Assembly (NCBI GenBank): GCA_963932145.1
Contig: OZ010571.1
Coordinates: forward strand, 155,023,789-155,087,788
Length of the DNA: 64,000 nucleotides
Direction: 5' to 3'
Source: Acanthosepion lycidas
Lineage: Eukaryota; Mollusca; Cephalopoda; Sepiida; Sepiidae
Part shown: positions 1 through 10,012 of the stretch, one piece after another
Layout of the letters: every line of letters begins with the position of its first letter
Numbering within the stretch: the first letter of the stretch is position 1
Program-made: the position numbers and the translations under genes
The notes under the pieces: model-generated
Told to the model about the DNA's origin: nothing
Seen by the model: only the letters and a program-made list of their open reading frames with translations
Databases searched by the model: none

Positions 1-1
1 G

Positions 2-967
2 ATAGATTATCGTAAAGCCTTTGATAGTGTGCCACACTTTTGAAGCCTTAAAGCTTTGGAAATACACAGAGTCTCCTGGGTGATAGTAAATATCCTTAAA
101 TATAGCATGGAACTATGGAAAACCACATTATACCTAAATCACACCAAAGATACTGCCACTTCCAATTGTTAGAATATCCGACGAGAAAGCTTTTAAGGAA
201 ATTCCATGTCACCCTTTCTGTTCCGTGTTTCCTTAATCCCGTTTTCGCAATCATAACTATAGATACAAAGTAAAAAAAGAAAATGTTTAATCATCTATTC
301 TATATGGATGATATCAAACTCTTTCCCAATGACGACAATGAGTTGAAGAGTATCTTCAATACTTTACAATGTTTCAGTGATAACATCAGTATGGATTTCG
401 GATTAGATAAATATGCAAAAGTAACAAAAACACACTCAATAGATCTAGATTTTGTCACAAGGTTTAGGAAACTGGAACAAGAAGAAGTCTATAAATACCT
501 AGGAGTCAGCTAAGAAGATGGAATACAGCATTCTCAAATGAAGAAGTAAGAAAAGAATATTACAGGCGTGTGCGTCTGTCCTTGTGGTGCAATACGCTTT
601 CAACTTCTTTAACTGAAATTAAGCAAATGGATGTCAAAATGACAAAGCTTCTCAGTTGCCTCCGCATGCATCATTCTAAGGCCGATGTTGATTATTTGCA
701 TGTATTCAGATCTGGAGGAGGCAGAGGATTAGTTTAACTAGAACTATCTTATGAAACTACAATAATCGCTCTTCAAAGATAGTTGGAGATTACAGAAAAC
801 TGGATGATGATATCTGTCAAAGAACATGAAAGAAATAAGAAACTTTATTCAGTAATAAAGGAAGCTAACAAACTCAAAATGTAATTTCAAGTTGATGAAG
901 ATGAGCAAGGGAACCATAATACACCTCTTGCAGAGGCAAAGGGCATAAAAAGAAGACAAAAGCAAAT
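2..967 (+). pseudogene. LINE reverse transcriptase fragment
   Basis: The frame from base 2 reads IDYRKAFDSVPH and then stops at 41-43; this is the RT block carrying the first catalytic Asp. After frameshifts, an open stretch at 283-513 contains YMDD at 301-312, the RT active-site box, followed by DIKLF and, at its end, YKYLG, the usual order of the palm and following blocks. From 513 to 967 the thumb and connection region can be followed only in broken frames. The enzyme would copy element RNA into DNA at a nicked chromosomal target. No intact frame remains, so this copy is dead. Confidence 0.8.
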
Positions 968-970
968 GTA

Positions 971-1103
971 ATGAACCAAATGCAGAAACGATGGCCTCTT
1001 CATGGGCAATACTTTCTCCGTATCAAACGATCTGATATAGACAAACCCCGTACACATCAATGGTTAGGTAGAGCAAGATTAAAAGCTGAAACCGAAAGTT
1101 ATA
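971..1103 (+). pseudogene. LINE RT-to-endonuclease linker fragment
   Basis: The open frame reads RWPLHGQYF, then RTHQWLGRARLKAETES, a block that in related endonuclease-type LINEs lies between the RT and the C-terminal endonuclease. The frame then runs into the inserted SINE tail. I infer function only from position. Confidence 0.65.
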
Positions 1104-1335
1104 TTCTTTACATTATTCGGATTATTGTCCTCATCTTTGTCGCCATATTTATTACAGCGTTTCGGCCGTTGTATACTCCGGCCTTCTTCAAGTGGTTGGA
1201 CATTCCAATCATCTGAAGAAGGCCGGAGCGTACAGCGGCCAAAGCGTTGTAATAAATATGGCGACAAAGATGAGGACAATAGTCCGAATAATGTAAATAA
1301 TGTACATAATACCTCATCTCAGAAATATAGACATT
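1104..1335. repeat. Fold-back (palindromic) SINE-A tail insertion
   Basis: A left arm (about 1104-1192) carries the SINE-A tail in minus orientation, and a right arm (about 1207-1300) carries the same tail in plus orientation, with a few bases between. The arms match over most of their length, including TTTGTCGCCATATTTATTAC on the left and its complement on the right. The right arm extends through ATGTACATAATACCTCATCT. The unit interrupts a LINE reading frame and would extrude as a long hairpin. Confidence 0.8.
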
Positions 1336-1344
1336 TATATTCAT

Positions 1345-1977
1345 GCTGGACTGGAAATAATGCGTGCTAACAAGAAATTGACAATATTGTATCAGGTTTC
1401 ACAGTATTAGCATCCACAGAATATATAAATTCGGCATGATAGGGTGGACCGATGTTTACCCTGGAAAATTTGAAACTTTTACGGGAATGAAATTGCAAGA
1501 AATTGGTACGATTACCAGCGAGAACCGGCTATAGACATAGGTCATGTAACAATTACAGATAGAACAATCAAAGCTAATCGCCCAGACATAGTGGTCAAAA
1601 ACCGCAAAAACAGGATATGCTTTCTTATTGACATGGCAGTTCCTGCAGACTGTAATGTATCTCTGAAGGTCTTAAAAAAAACCCTATCAAACTACAAGGA
1701 TCTTGAAGTGGAAATCTCAAGAATGTGGCACATGAGGACATCAATAATACCAGTTGTAGTTGGAGCCCCTGGTTTGATTGGAAAATATTCTGATAGACTC
1801 ATTAAAAGGATCCCACGTTTTAAAGAAATACGAAAAATTGTTCTAAGAAGCCAAGGGCTTTATCTACGTATTTTTTTTTTACTGTCAGTGGAAAGTGTCA
1901 TGATGCCATTTCTAACCTTAGGCCCCTGGGTGGGACCCGGAAAGAAATGTGTAAACGCCAGAAATCAAAGGAAATAA
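1345..1977 (+). pseudogene. LINE C-terminal restriction-like endonuclease fragment
   Basis: Broken frames first give IDNIVSGFTVLASTEY and RHDRVD, a block that precedes the endonuclease in this LINE group. The longest open part (1591-1977, preceded in frame by RPDIV at about 1579-1593) continues with ICFLIDMAVPAD, giving the RPD...D pattern of PD-(D/E)XK nucleases. YKDLEVEISRMW and IIPVVVGAPG follow. Such domains nick the target site for target-primed reverse transcription. A fragment of a second copy follows at 2021. Confidence 0.75.
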
Positions 1978-2020
1978 AAGTAATAATAATAATAATAACG
2001 AAAACTAGGATTTTAAAAGA

Positions 2021-2143
2021 ATTCCTATAATGACCGGTGCTTTAGGAATTATTCCAAAATATATGCAAGCATACAGCTCTCAAATAAATGGTGAACAAAG
2101 CTTAAACGAAATTCCGAAAATTGTACCAATGGGAGCTTTTTCC
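2021..2143 (+). pseudogene. Second LINE endonuclease C-terminal fragment
   Basis: The frame reads IPIMTGALGIIPKYMQAY and later LNEIPKIVPMGA. This parallels the segment in the neighbouring element that reads IIPVVVGAPGLIGKY and FKEIRKIVL. It lies just after the TAA tail of the first element, so it is either a tandem fragment of a second insertion or a partial duplication. No other domain of this copy is visible. Confidence 0.6.
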
Positions 2144-2468
2144 GATAATTTTTGTATTTGATTTCTATAAATTTCTTAGTTTTAATTCAAGTTTTTAAGC
2201 TTAAAACTTTTAAATATTTTATTCGACTTTTTAATAATTCTTAAGCTATCATAATTGTATTTCTTTTAAAAATTGGTAAAGATGATTTTAAGATGGCGTT
2301 AAAAATCTTTTTATTTGATTTAAGCTCTTTTTGAAATTCTTGATTTAATGCCGCTTTCACACTTCTTAAAACAAACATGTTGCTATCAGATATGACATGT
2401 CAGCTTGATCTCCTTTAAGGTTTATCGATGAATCTTGAGGTCAGCTCGTATAACAAACATGCAGATTA

Positions 2469-2526
<58 letters not shown>
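2469..2526. repeat. (TAA)n microsatellite
   Basis: Nearly perfect trinucleotide array. Tails of this type often mark the 3' end of an LINE insertion, but no element end was recognised directly upstream. Confidence 0.95.
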
Positions 2527-2529
<3 letters not shown>

Positions 2530-2574
2530 GAATAAAGAAAGCAAAAACAAAAATAAAAATGAAAGCAAAAACAA

Positions 2575-2645
2575 ATGCAACCGACCAGATACAGCAACAA
2601 TGGCAATGATTGCACACATCCTGAAGGGATTCGGCATATAGAAGA
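2575..2645 (+). pseudogene. RTE-like LINE extreme C-terminus fragment
   Basis: The frame reads TMAMIAHILKGFGI before a stop, followed by AGAAGAAGAA. It resembles the C-terminus of the RTE-like LINE seen at 22947-23330 and 37905-38228, where the last coding block is followed by an AGAAGAAG-type 3' end. It is very short, so the assignment is tentative. Confidence 0.5.
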
Positions 2646-3400
2646 AGAATTAAAAAGTTTTACTGTTACTATCTCAGCTAGTGAATTAGTAATAGGGGAG
2701 TGATTTATCCAAATGCTCACTTATTCATTCTCTATACCTTCAGCTATCAAGACAAAGAAGCAAGAAAATATTTTGTCAGGAGAACTGGCGATGGGACAGA
2801 ATATAGCAGGAAGTAGGTTATGGTTTTGTCCAAGGTTTTATCGAATTCTATTTTCTGTGTTGCTATAACGAATATGAGTAACAATTGCCTACCAACATGG
2901 CTACATTAAAAGCAATGGCATAAAGAAGGAATTAACATAATCAGTTGTAATAAGTATAAAATCAATCACAAAATGATTCTCCACCATTAATAACAATAAC
3001 AATGGTAATTCTTGTAATCTCACTAGAATAATTATAACCTTGAAAGGAATGGTTTTACTTATTATTAATTTGCGGTTTTGCAGTCCAGTTCAAAGTCGGA
3101 CAGACCAACATTCACCAATATTAGCCGCTTTAATATTTTCCAAAGGGTACTGACGAGAGAGTAAATATTTTCAGATACTTTTCACTTTTTTCAAACTTTT
3201 ATTCTTCTGAAATTACTTCTTTGTTTTTCTTTCTTTCTTTGATTTCATTCTTTCCTCATGATTGAGTTTTTTTTTCTTTTTTTCTCAGATTTCTTTTTTT
3301 CTCAGATTTCTTTTCTTCTCAGATTTCTTTACTCTTTATTTGCTTTTTATTCATGTTGATTTGTTTTTGAATTATCATTATTTTTGCTTTTTATTATAAA
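2646..3400. other. No gene recognised; T-rich interval
   Basis: No coding block or RNA gene was found. The stretch around 3225-3340 contains (CTTT)-type runs and three loose repeats of TTTCTCAGATTTC. Confidence 0.6.
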
Positions 3401-3404
3401 GGTA

Positions 3405-3525
3405 CGTGGTCGATACATTCTACGATCGCTAAAGTAAGCAAGGAAAATAGGAAATAAAGAATAGCCTCCAATAAAAATTATTTCTTAGTTTAAAGATCGT
3501 AGAATGAATCGATCGAAACTGTTGG
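3405..3525. repeat. Short inverted repeat pair
   Basis: CGATACATTCTACGATC near 3411 pairs with GATCGTAGAATGAATCG near 3497-3520, with one mismatch and about 70 bases of spacer. Similarity continues loosely beyond the core. It may be a small MITE, but no target duplication was seen. Confidence 0.55.
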
Positions 3526-3776
3526 GATAAAAACAACAACAATAAAGATGAAAGGAAATCCATAGAAACATTGAAATATTACTCTCTTGTTTTGCCATAA
3601 GTTTCTTTCTTTCCTTCTTTCTTTCTTTCTTACGTTTGCTTTTTATAAAAGGTTTTCTTTCATTCTTTTTTGATTGTCAGGTTTACTTTGTCAAAAGATT
3701 TTTATTACTCACGCGCGTGCACACGCACACACACATATATTTATTAATAGACAAAAATACATTTTATTTACTGCGT

Positions 3777-3779
<3 letters not shown>

Positions 3780-3840
<61 letters not shown>
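3780..3840. repeat. (TA)n(GATA)n compound microsatellite
   Basis: TA repeats pass directly into GATA repeats. A short (CA) run lies upstream near 3719-3735. Confidence 0.95.
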
Positions 3841-6800
3841 CGCATATTTCCTATGGACAATCGCAGTTTAAGTTTGAACTCATATTTGCCCAACACAATC
3901 TTAGTAACTCTTAATATTAAAGCCTGAATTGTGTCTGAGATAATAAAGTACTTAGCAGAGACTCAAGATACCACTATTCGAGCTTAGTTAAAAAAAGCAA
4001 ATTTTGAATGCAAACAGAAAGTCACCAGATGGAAAATTGGTGCTACATATTCTTTCTGTCCCATTAGCCTTAATGCAAATATAAGGCTAAAGTAAATGAC
4101 ACAAATGAAAGGAACATTTAAATTTTATTTGAACGTTTATTCTTTGTAATTTAAATAATTGATTATTTCCACAGAATCCTAAAGGTTTGCGTCGCTGGTG
4201 AGGATCGAACTCTGCGTGATTAGTTTAGTTTCGTTTGTTTCACGACATATCAAACTTTTTCATGTTATTTAAGGTGGGATTCTATCGTCCAATAGATAGC
4301 TTTTGTTTACACAAGAGTCTAGAAGTTAGACATAGGTATAGTAAACGGGTGTCCCCTTTTGTTGGGGGGTACCATTCTTCATGGAGATCCAGTTGACGTA
4401 TTCTTGATTTCCATCGAGAGAGCAGCTGCTTAGCCACGCAGTATGACAGATACCTAATATAGTTATTTAAACTGGTCTGGTATACACAGTAAAGAATCGG
4501 ATTTAATAATTTGTGAACATATCTTGTTAGCTAATGTGTCATATTAGCCACTCAGTATCTACCATCGAAGTATATAACGTAAAAGTACAGATGTGATTAT
4601 CCAGGAGAAAAGGGATCAAATATTCCTTTTGTTTATTTCTACGTATTTATTCTCTCATATTTGAACGTGTTTATTCTCTCATATTTGATCCATGTTATCT
4701 ACAAACGTCAACTAGGTCAGAAGCGGAAAACATTGGAAATAGAGAAATAGAAAACTTAATGCTACCCAAGTAAATCTGAGCACCTTTTTTCTGTCACCCA
4801 CCTGTTTACTTCTGGACAAAATCTCGATTGAAATGCATTGGTTAAAAAAAGAGAAAAATACCAAGAGGTCAGTAATCGTATTAAATAAATTTTAAACAAT
4901 ATATAATAATGAAACTTGTATGAAAATAATGGAAATTATAATTCTGTTTTTCAACATACTTTTCTTTTTTTCATTTCTTCAATAAAGAAAAAATTCTGGT
5001 TTTCCTGTCATCGAATTACACACAGAAACGTCAACTTCGGCATCGGATAAAAATTGAGTTTTCAACGCCTTATAATTTTAGGAACAGTTAGAAATTTGAT
5101 GGGGTACCATGCCGAGGGTGTAAACAACTATGAATTATAGGCTTCCATTCGTTTGTGTCATTTGTTGACTACAATACCTATTCGTGATTAGCCACACCTT
5201 ATTCTGTGGAGGTATTATTAGAGCGTTCGAATGGTTTCATTGCTTTCGTATGACTGAATTTCTCTTAGCGTGTAATTTTTTAATCCCAAAATTCGCTGCT
5301 TTATATGGAACTTGGACGTTGGAATAATGTCTGTTGAACACTATTAGTCAATGCAGTCAGAATAGTGAATACATTTGAACAGGGCTTTATATACTCACGA
5401 AAACATTTCCCTATTAACAATGCCACACAGTAGAAAACCTAATTTATCAATGGACGCTTATAGTTTAAAGCTAAGTAAATCTTGCACACAATAATATAAT
5501 TTTCAGTTCAACATATTATATAGACAAATTAACTATTGCTCAGTGCATCAGTTACCAAGCAAAAAAGAAAAGCGCTTAAGTTTAAAAAATATTCGTTCAA
5601 ATATATCGATTAGCTTATAATTTACAAGTTGAGAATTTTCTTCAGCTTTCAACTGTTATTTCAAGGTGTCAAGTCTGCCAAGTACTTGATGGTGTGAATT
5701 CAACGATAAAATTCTAACAAAGCAATCGTTTACACCTAAACAATTGACTTTCTTCTACTATCAAGATAACAACAAAGCGTAAAGTTCTTTAAATGTCCCG
5801 ATCGATTATGGTTCGATTTCAAGTAACGATAGAATTTGAATTTGTTAGTGAAGAAATTAAAAACTTGTGGACAATTTTATTTAACCAATTTATAATTATC
5901 AATGTTTAAAAAATCAGTCAAAAATATTTTAAATCTGATTCGTATTTCCTTGAATATTTCAGAAGTCGAGGTTCTTCCCTTGCTTTCTGTTCAGGATTGG
6001 GTTTCTGGTCTTTTCTAAAGTCTTATTCTCTTTCACTCCCAGTAACCCCCTGCATCTTAGTGGCATCGTCGCTTTGCTTGGATGAATTGGTTAAAAAAAT
6101 ATAAGGCACATTTCTCCAATAAAACAGATTCTTTACAAATTACGCTACGTCGACGGTTACACGAGCATAAAGTCACTTTTTTTTACATTAATCACCTTCA
6201 AACGCTATGTATAGCATGAAGAAGCGGGATTTTTTAACATTATCAAAAGAAAAAGAAAATAATAGTAAAAGTCCTCTTCAGTAACTAGATTTTTCATTAA
6301 TCCATATAAAAGAGGATCGTTGATAAATTTAAAAGATTAAACAATGAATCAACATTCTCAATAGAATCAAGATAAAACGTCATATAAGGTAATCCTTATC
6401 TGTCGTTTCATTATATATAAAAAAAACGAGAACAATAGATAGTCGATCAATTTAAGTAATACCAGTTAATTTTAGCAGAGAAAATCTTTTTGCTTATAAA
6501 GAGACGGTTGGCGCTTTGAACTAGGAAGAGATTCAAAGAACTTCAAATGTAATGAAGAACATGTTCTACTTAGAATGTTGAAATGGTCATTTGAAAAGGC
6601 GCAAGCATAAAAAGGATTATCAAAAAGACCAATCACTGAATCCGAAATGGTCTAGGTATGTATTAATGTTGTATTATGATGCAATTCATCATTCTTAATT
6701 TAAAATGAAAGATGCTACTTAATCCTAAATTATCATTATACTCTCGGCTCTTCATGCTAAAGACGATTTTGTTCTTCATTTTTGAACTCCGATATACCAA

Positions 6801-7258
6801 TGAAATATATATTATTAGAAATTATGGTTAAAAGATAAAATAATCTTTGTGCGGCTGTCTGTCTATCTATCTATCTATCTATCTATCTAAACGATTTATT
6901 ATTATGGCCGAATCATGAATATTGGTTTGTTCAGTAAAACATATTATAGGTGTGGGTTATAATGTGGGAAAGACAGTATTTTTTGAAGGATATATAGAAT
7001 AATTGCTTTAAATTTTATTGTAAAATATTAGAAAAATCTTGTTCTCATTTAGAAAATAAGGAATATATTTGCTGGCATATAATGCGTAAATTTATTTGTT
7101 CAGTTTATCTTTATTATAGAAAAGAACAAGTAAAATGATTCTTGATAATGCTAGAGATGGCGAGAAATCAACGTTGGAAATAGAGTTTTATAATATCCTT
7201 ATTTCTGTATACAGAAAATGTATGGTTCTATGAAAATTCAATCTGACTTCACTTGTTG
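3841..7258. other. 3.4 kb without recognisable genes
   Basis: AT-rich DNA with stops in all frames. Minor items are two copies of a 24-base unit at 4643-4690 (core TTATTCTCTCATATTTGA), a (TCTA)n array at 6860-6889, and an isolated tRNA B-box-like string on the minus strand near 4195-4215 with no convincing A box. Confidence 0.6.
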
Positions 7259-7266
7259 ATACATCG

Positions 7267-7356
7267 GTACCCGTATGATCACCGAAGTTAAGCAACGTCG
7301 AACCTTGTCAGTACTTAGATGGGTGACCGCTTGTGAATACCAGGTTCTTTAAGCTT
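7267..7356 (+). repeat. 5S-rRNA-derived block (5S pseudogene or SINE3-type head)
   Basis: The block follows the 3' three quarters of eukaryotic 5S rRNA. AAGTTAAGCAACGTCGAA matches the internal A-box region, AGTACTTAGATGGGTGACCG matches the C-box region, and the 3' end GAATACCAGG...AAGCTT follows. The first part of 5S is degraded or missing. Polymerase III promoter elements of this type drive SINE3 elements. The tRNA-like SINE-B starts at the very next base, so this may be a composite SINE rather than a dead 5S gene. Confidence 0.8.
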
Positions 7357-7505
7357 GGATGTGCAGGTGGTGTAATGGATAACGACTCGGAATTTTTCAT
7401 CGGATAATCTACTTTCACTTACACGCAAAGGTGGGAAAGGTATGAATCCATATCTTCCCCCAGTTATGGGTTAATTAATAAGGCTTTTATCACTAAACCA
7501 TTATT
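7357..7505 (+). mobile_element. SINE-B copy, tRNA-like head
   Basis: The copy begins GGATGTGCAGGTGGTGTAAT, with a tRNA A-box-like segment (TGGTGTAATGGATAACG). It continues with GGGAAAGGTATGAATCC and CCCCAGTTATGGGTTAA, body sequences shared with the copies at 8191 and 28215. The B box is poorly preserved. It directly abuts the 5S-like block. Confidence 0.7.
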
Positions 7506-7737
7506 ATCCTCCAAAATGATTCTTGAAATGTAATTATATTTTCTGGCTTTAAATAACCTAGAAAAGGTTGATAAGTTGTAAAAAACAAATCAGTCAATCG
7601 ATCTGATTTCAATAAATACCATTTTTAATGTCACATAAGACGCACTCTATTTTCAGAGCAAGAAAAATAATTTGTTCCTTGGCTTTATTCTTGATTCCAG
7701 AAGCGTAACATGCAATAAATATTCATTTAAATTATTC

Positions 7738-8015
7738 AGACTATTAGCCTCATCTTCACTGCCATATTCACAACGTTTCGGCCGTTGTACGCTCCAGCCT
7801 TCTTTAGGTTATTTCGAACCGAACTCTTTATTTCGTCCACCGGGCTAGATTGTTCTAGTTCCATGTGCCATGCCTCTTCCGGATGTCTCAGTTATTTCCC
7901 TTTAACTTAACTCTCCAAGTTTTCGTTCGGCACTGATGTGGCCTGGTACTGAACTCACAACTCTTTGAGTCTAAGTCACTGGATCTCACCAACGTCTTTA
8001 TCAACTGCGCTTGGA
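7738..8015 (-). mobile_element. SINE-A copy, near full length
   Basis: Read on the minus strand it starts with a tRNA-like head: A-box-like GCGCAGTTGATAAAGACG, then B-box-like GAGTTCAGTACC. It continues through the body (GAACTAGAACAATCTAG, CGAAATAAAGAGTTCGGTTC) into the tail with CGGCCGAAACGTTGTGAATA. The same head, body and tail order is found at 40576-40916, 46433-46600 and 53735-54078. It is non-coding and depends on a LINE for movement. Confidence 0.8.
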
Positions 8016-8190
8016 GAGATATAGAAAGAAATTTCGAACTCCTTTTTAAAGTGCATTTTATACATGGAAAACACGGTATATGATAAAATTTACTAAATTA
8101 TTTTCCCTAAATATGCAAACAAGAATCTGACTTATTTATTTAATAAGTAAATATCGTACAATACTTCTAAATAAGTGTTGTTTTATTATT

Positions 8191-8460
8191 GGATGTGCCG
8201 GTGGTGCAATGAAGAGCTGCTCGGAATGAGAAATTGAAGTGTCGAGTTCGAATTCTAGTCGAGCTCACTCCATTCCATTACGTTCAAATAGAATTGGGAA
8301 AGGTATGAATCCGTATTTTATCTCATCCAGGTATGGATTAAATGGCAGGTTAGACTGGGCTCTTTAATCGTGTTTGGTAACCAGTCCAGGAGAAGGAAAA
8401 CTCTAAATTCAAAATCAGTTGTGCATGGGGCTAGCAACCCGATCTCCTAGAAGCATTTTT
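8191..8460 (+). mobile_element. SINE-B copy
   Basis: Starts GGATGTGCCGGTGGTGCAAT. A-box-like TGGTGCAATGAAGAGC and B-box-like GAGTTCGAATTCT are both present, followed by GGGAAAGGTATGAATCC and a longer tail ending near CGATCTCCTAGAAGC. It is longer than the 7357 copy and shares its first 20 bases with small changes. Confidence 0.75.
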
Positions 8461-8606
8461 ATAGATGTCTTTGTTAGGAAGGAAAGGATTTTATTCTTTT
8501 TGGAATTAAAGGTGACAATTAACAGATATTCTTTAATCTTGATAACCTTTGTTCGCAAAACTAATCTTTCATGTTCATATCTACTAATATAGAGGGAGGG
8601 ATATAT

Positions 8607-8931
8607 AAATTGTCGTCTATACTAAGCAAAAATGAAAATAACATCTTATTTTAACAGATATATTTACTAAAATTACACAAAAATATCTCGAAATACTAAA
8701 GAGTGACATTATTCAATAAAATCGCTATTGGCTTCAACCAGGGTCTCCAGACGACTTTGGAAACTCCTGAATCTCTCCTGGGCGGTCTCCTTGTTTAAAT
8801 TGGTGAATGCTGTTTTAATTCAGTTCATCTTTGGTATTACAAAGAGTTTTCTTGGTCTCTCGTTCAACTGCGCCCTAAACATAATAATCAAAGGGATTGC
8901 AGTTTGGGGAGTTAAGTGGCCAGATGTTTAA
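8607..8931 (-). pseudogene. Mariner-family transposase C-terminus with 3' end
   Basis: The minus-strand frame reads SGHLTPQTAIPLIIM, then RFRSFQSRLETLVEA, and ends SDFIE with a stop at 8709-8711. This is the closing part of a mariner-family DDE transposase. Downstream, AAATTGTCGTCTATA near 8607-8621 marks the element's terminal repeat. The non-coding 3' part is nearly identical to that of the copy at 9229-9976. Only the 3' half of the element remains. Confidence 0.75.
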
Positions 8932-8944
8932 TATTGAATACTGT

Positions 8945-9140
8945 GTTTTTGTTTGTTTTTTGAACTGGATTAATTTTCTAAACTAACAGACTTTATTGAA
9001 TTTAGTGAGAGAATCACCGATCCTTTTGTCACGGTACCTGATAAAGAGTTTAAGTGTCTCTTCCATTTCCATCAAACAAGTCTGTCTCTCACACCAGTCC
9101 CGGTAATACAAGCTATAAGTGGGGAGGTGCGTGGCTGAAA
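8945..9140 (-). repeat. Unclassified dispersed repeat U1, copy 1
   Basis: About 195 bases match 16610-16815 in the opposite orientation. Shared strings (read on minus) include GCCACGCACCTCCCCACTTA, GTGTGAGAGACAGACTTGT and AAACTCTTTATCAGGTRCCG. Both copies end at ATTCAATATTAAACA. No coding or tRNA-like signal was recognised. This copy lies between two mariner fragments. Confidence 0.75.
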
Positions 9141-9143
9141 AGC

Positions 9144-9144
9144 A

Positions 9145-9217
<73 letters not shown>
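9144..9217. repeat. (TC)n(TA)n compound microsatellite
   Basis: About 13 TC units are followed directly by about 24 TA units. The same TC-to-TA order recurs at 18989, 26447, about 27439 and 50796. Confidence 0.95.
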
Positions 9218-9219
<2 letters not shown>

Positions 9220-9228
9220 TGCGATGGA

Positions 9229-9976
9229 TGAATTGTCGTCTAAATTACGCAAAAATGAAAATAATACTAATATCTCGTTTTAACAGATATGTTTACCAAA
9301 ATTACACAAAAATATCTTGAAATGCTAAAGTGTAAATTTATTCAATAAAATCGTCATTGGATTCAACCACGACTTCAAGACGACTTAAGATCATGAATGC
9401 TGCCATAATCTTTGCCTTCTGTTCATCTTTAATGTTGGTCTCTCGCTCAACTGCATAATAATCAAGGGGTTGCAGTCTAGGAAGTTAAATGACCACATGT
9501 AGGGTAATGTGGTCGCAGAACTTGTTTGACAGCTATGACTGTTCTTCTGCTTTTGTGGCTTTTGTGGCTTGGTGTAGAGTCCTGTGATCAGACATAGGAT
9601 CTTCCAGCAGTCACTCTCTGGATCTAAGACAGCTCTATTACCTCAAGGCACTTGATGTAGGCCTCCGTGTTGAGTCCGAGACCCTGTGGGAAGATGAGTG
9701 GAGGCATAACGTCGCCGTCACTAGTGATCACTCCAAACACAATGATGTTGACTGGAAATATTATTATTCTTTCCGAATCCTCTGAAATGTTTGTATTGGA
9801 ATTTCCGGCACGAATGCCAAGCAGTACATCATGCTGTTTCCAAATTTCTGGCGAGTGAATCTCTGCCATGGTGCACTTTTTCTCACAGACGGACCCTACT
9901 ATACTGTATAGTCGACAAAATCAATAACCACCAACCGACATGCGCAAAATTAAAAATATAAAATGGCGACAATTTA
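9229..9976 (-). mobile_element. Internally deleted mariner-family element
   Basis: The 5' end, read on minus, begins TAAATTGTCGCCATTTTATA near 9976. The 3' end near 9229 reads inward ATGAATTGTCGTCTAAATTA, so the termini share RAATTGTCGYC. At about 750 bp it is shorter than the roughly 1.2-1.3 kb usual for mariners, because the HTH region and the start of the DDE domain are missing. A (TC)n(TA)n array adjoins the 3' end, consistent with TA-targeted insertion. Confidence 0.75.
9338..9870 (-). pseudogene. Mariner-family transposase remnant
   Basis: The start ATG at 9868-9870 opens a frame reading MAEIHSPEIWKQHDVLLGI. It then joins VFGVITSDGDVMPPLIFPQG and LNTEAYIKCLEV, the conserved middle of the DDE domain. 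In other frames follow QDSTPSHKSHKS (second Asp region), TCGHLTS and finally DFIE with a stop. The enzyme would cut and paste the element at TA sites. About 100 or more residues between the N-terminus and the core are absent, and several frameshifts make it inactive. Confidence 0.75.
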
Positions 9977-10012
9977 CCGCCTAAACAGAATACAAAATAT
10001 CTGCGGATTTAA

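Larger units (their letters stand above)
1..2000 (+). mobile_element. Degraded R2-superfamily-type LINE with restriction-like endonuclease
   Basis: Three pieces lie in LINE order on one strand: a reverse transcriptase palm (2 to about 967), a linker block (971-1103) and a PD-(D/E)XK-like endonuclease block (about 1345-1977). A short (TAA)n tail (about 1977-2000) is typical of the 3' end of a target-primed element. The window starts inside the RT, so the 5' part is missing. Stops and frameshifts occur throughout. A fold-back SINE-derived insertion (about 1104-1335) separates the linker from the endonuclease, so the LINE landed first. Placement near R2/NeSL-type elements follows from the C-terminal endonuclease and is an inference; the family name is not established. 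Confidence 0.8.

Noticed and set aside
4190..4230. tRNA B-box-like string on minus
   Set aside because: No A box at the expected distance and no folded tRNA; too weak even for a SINE call.
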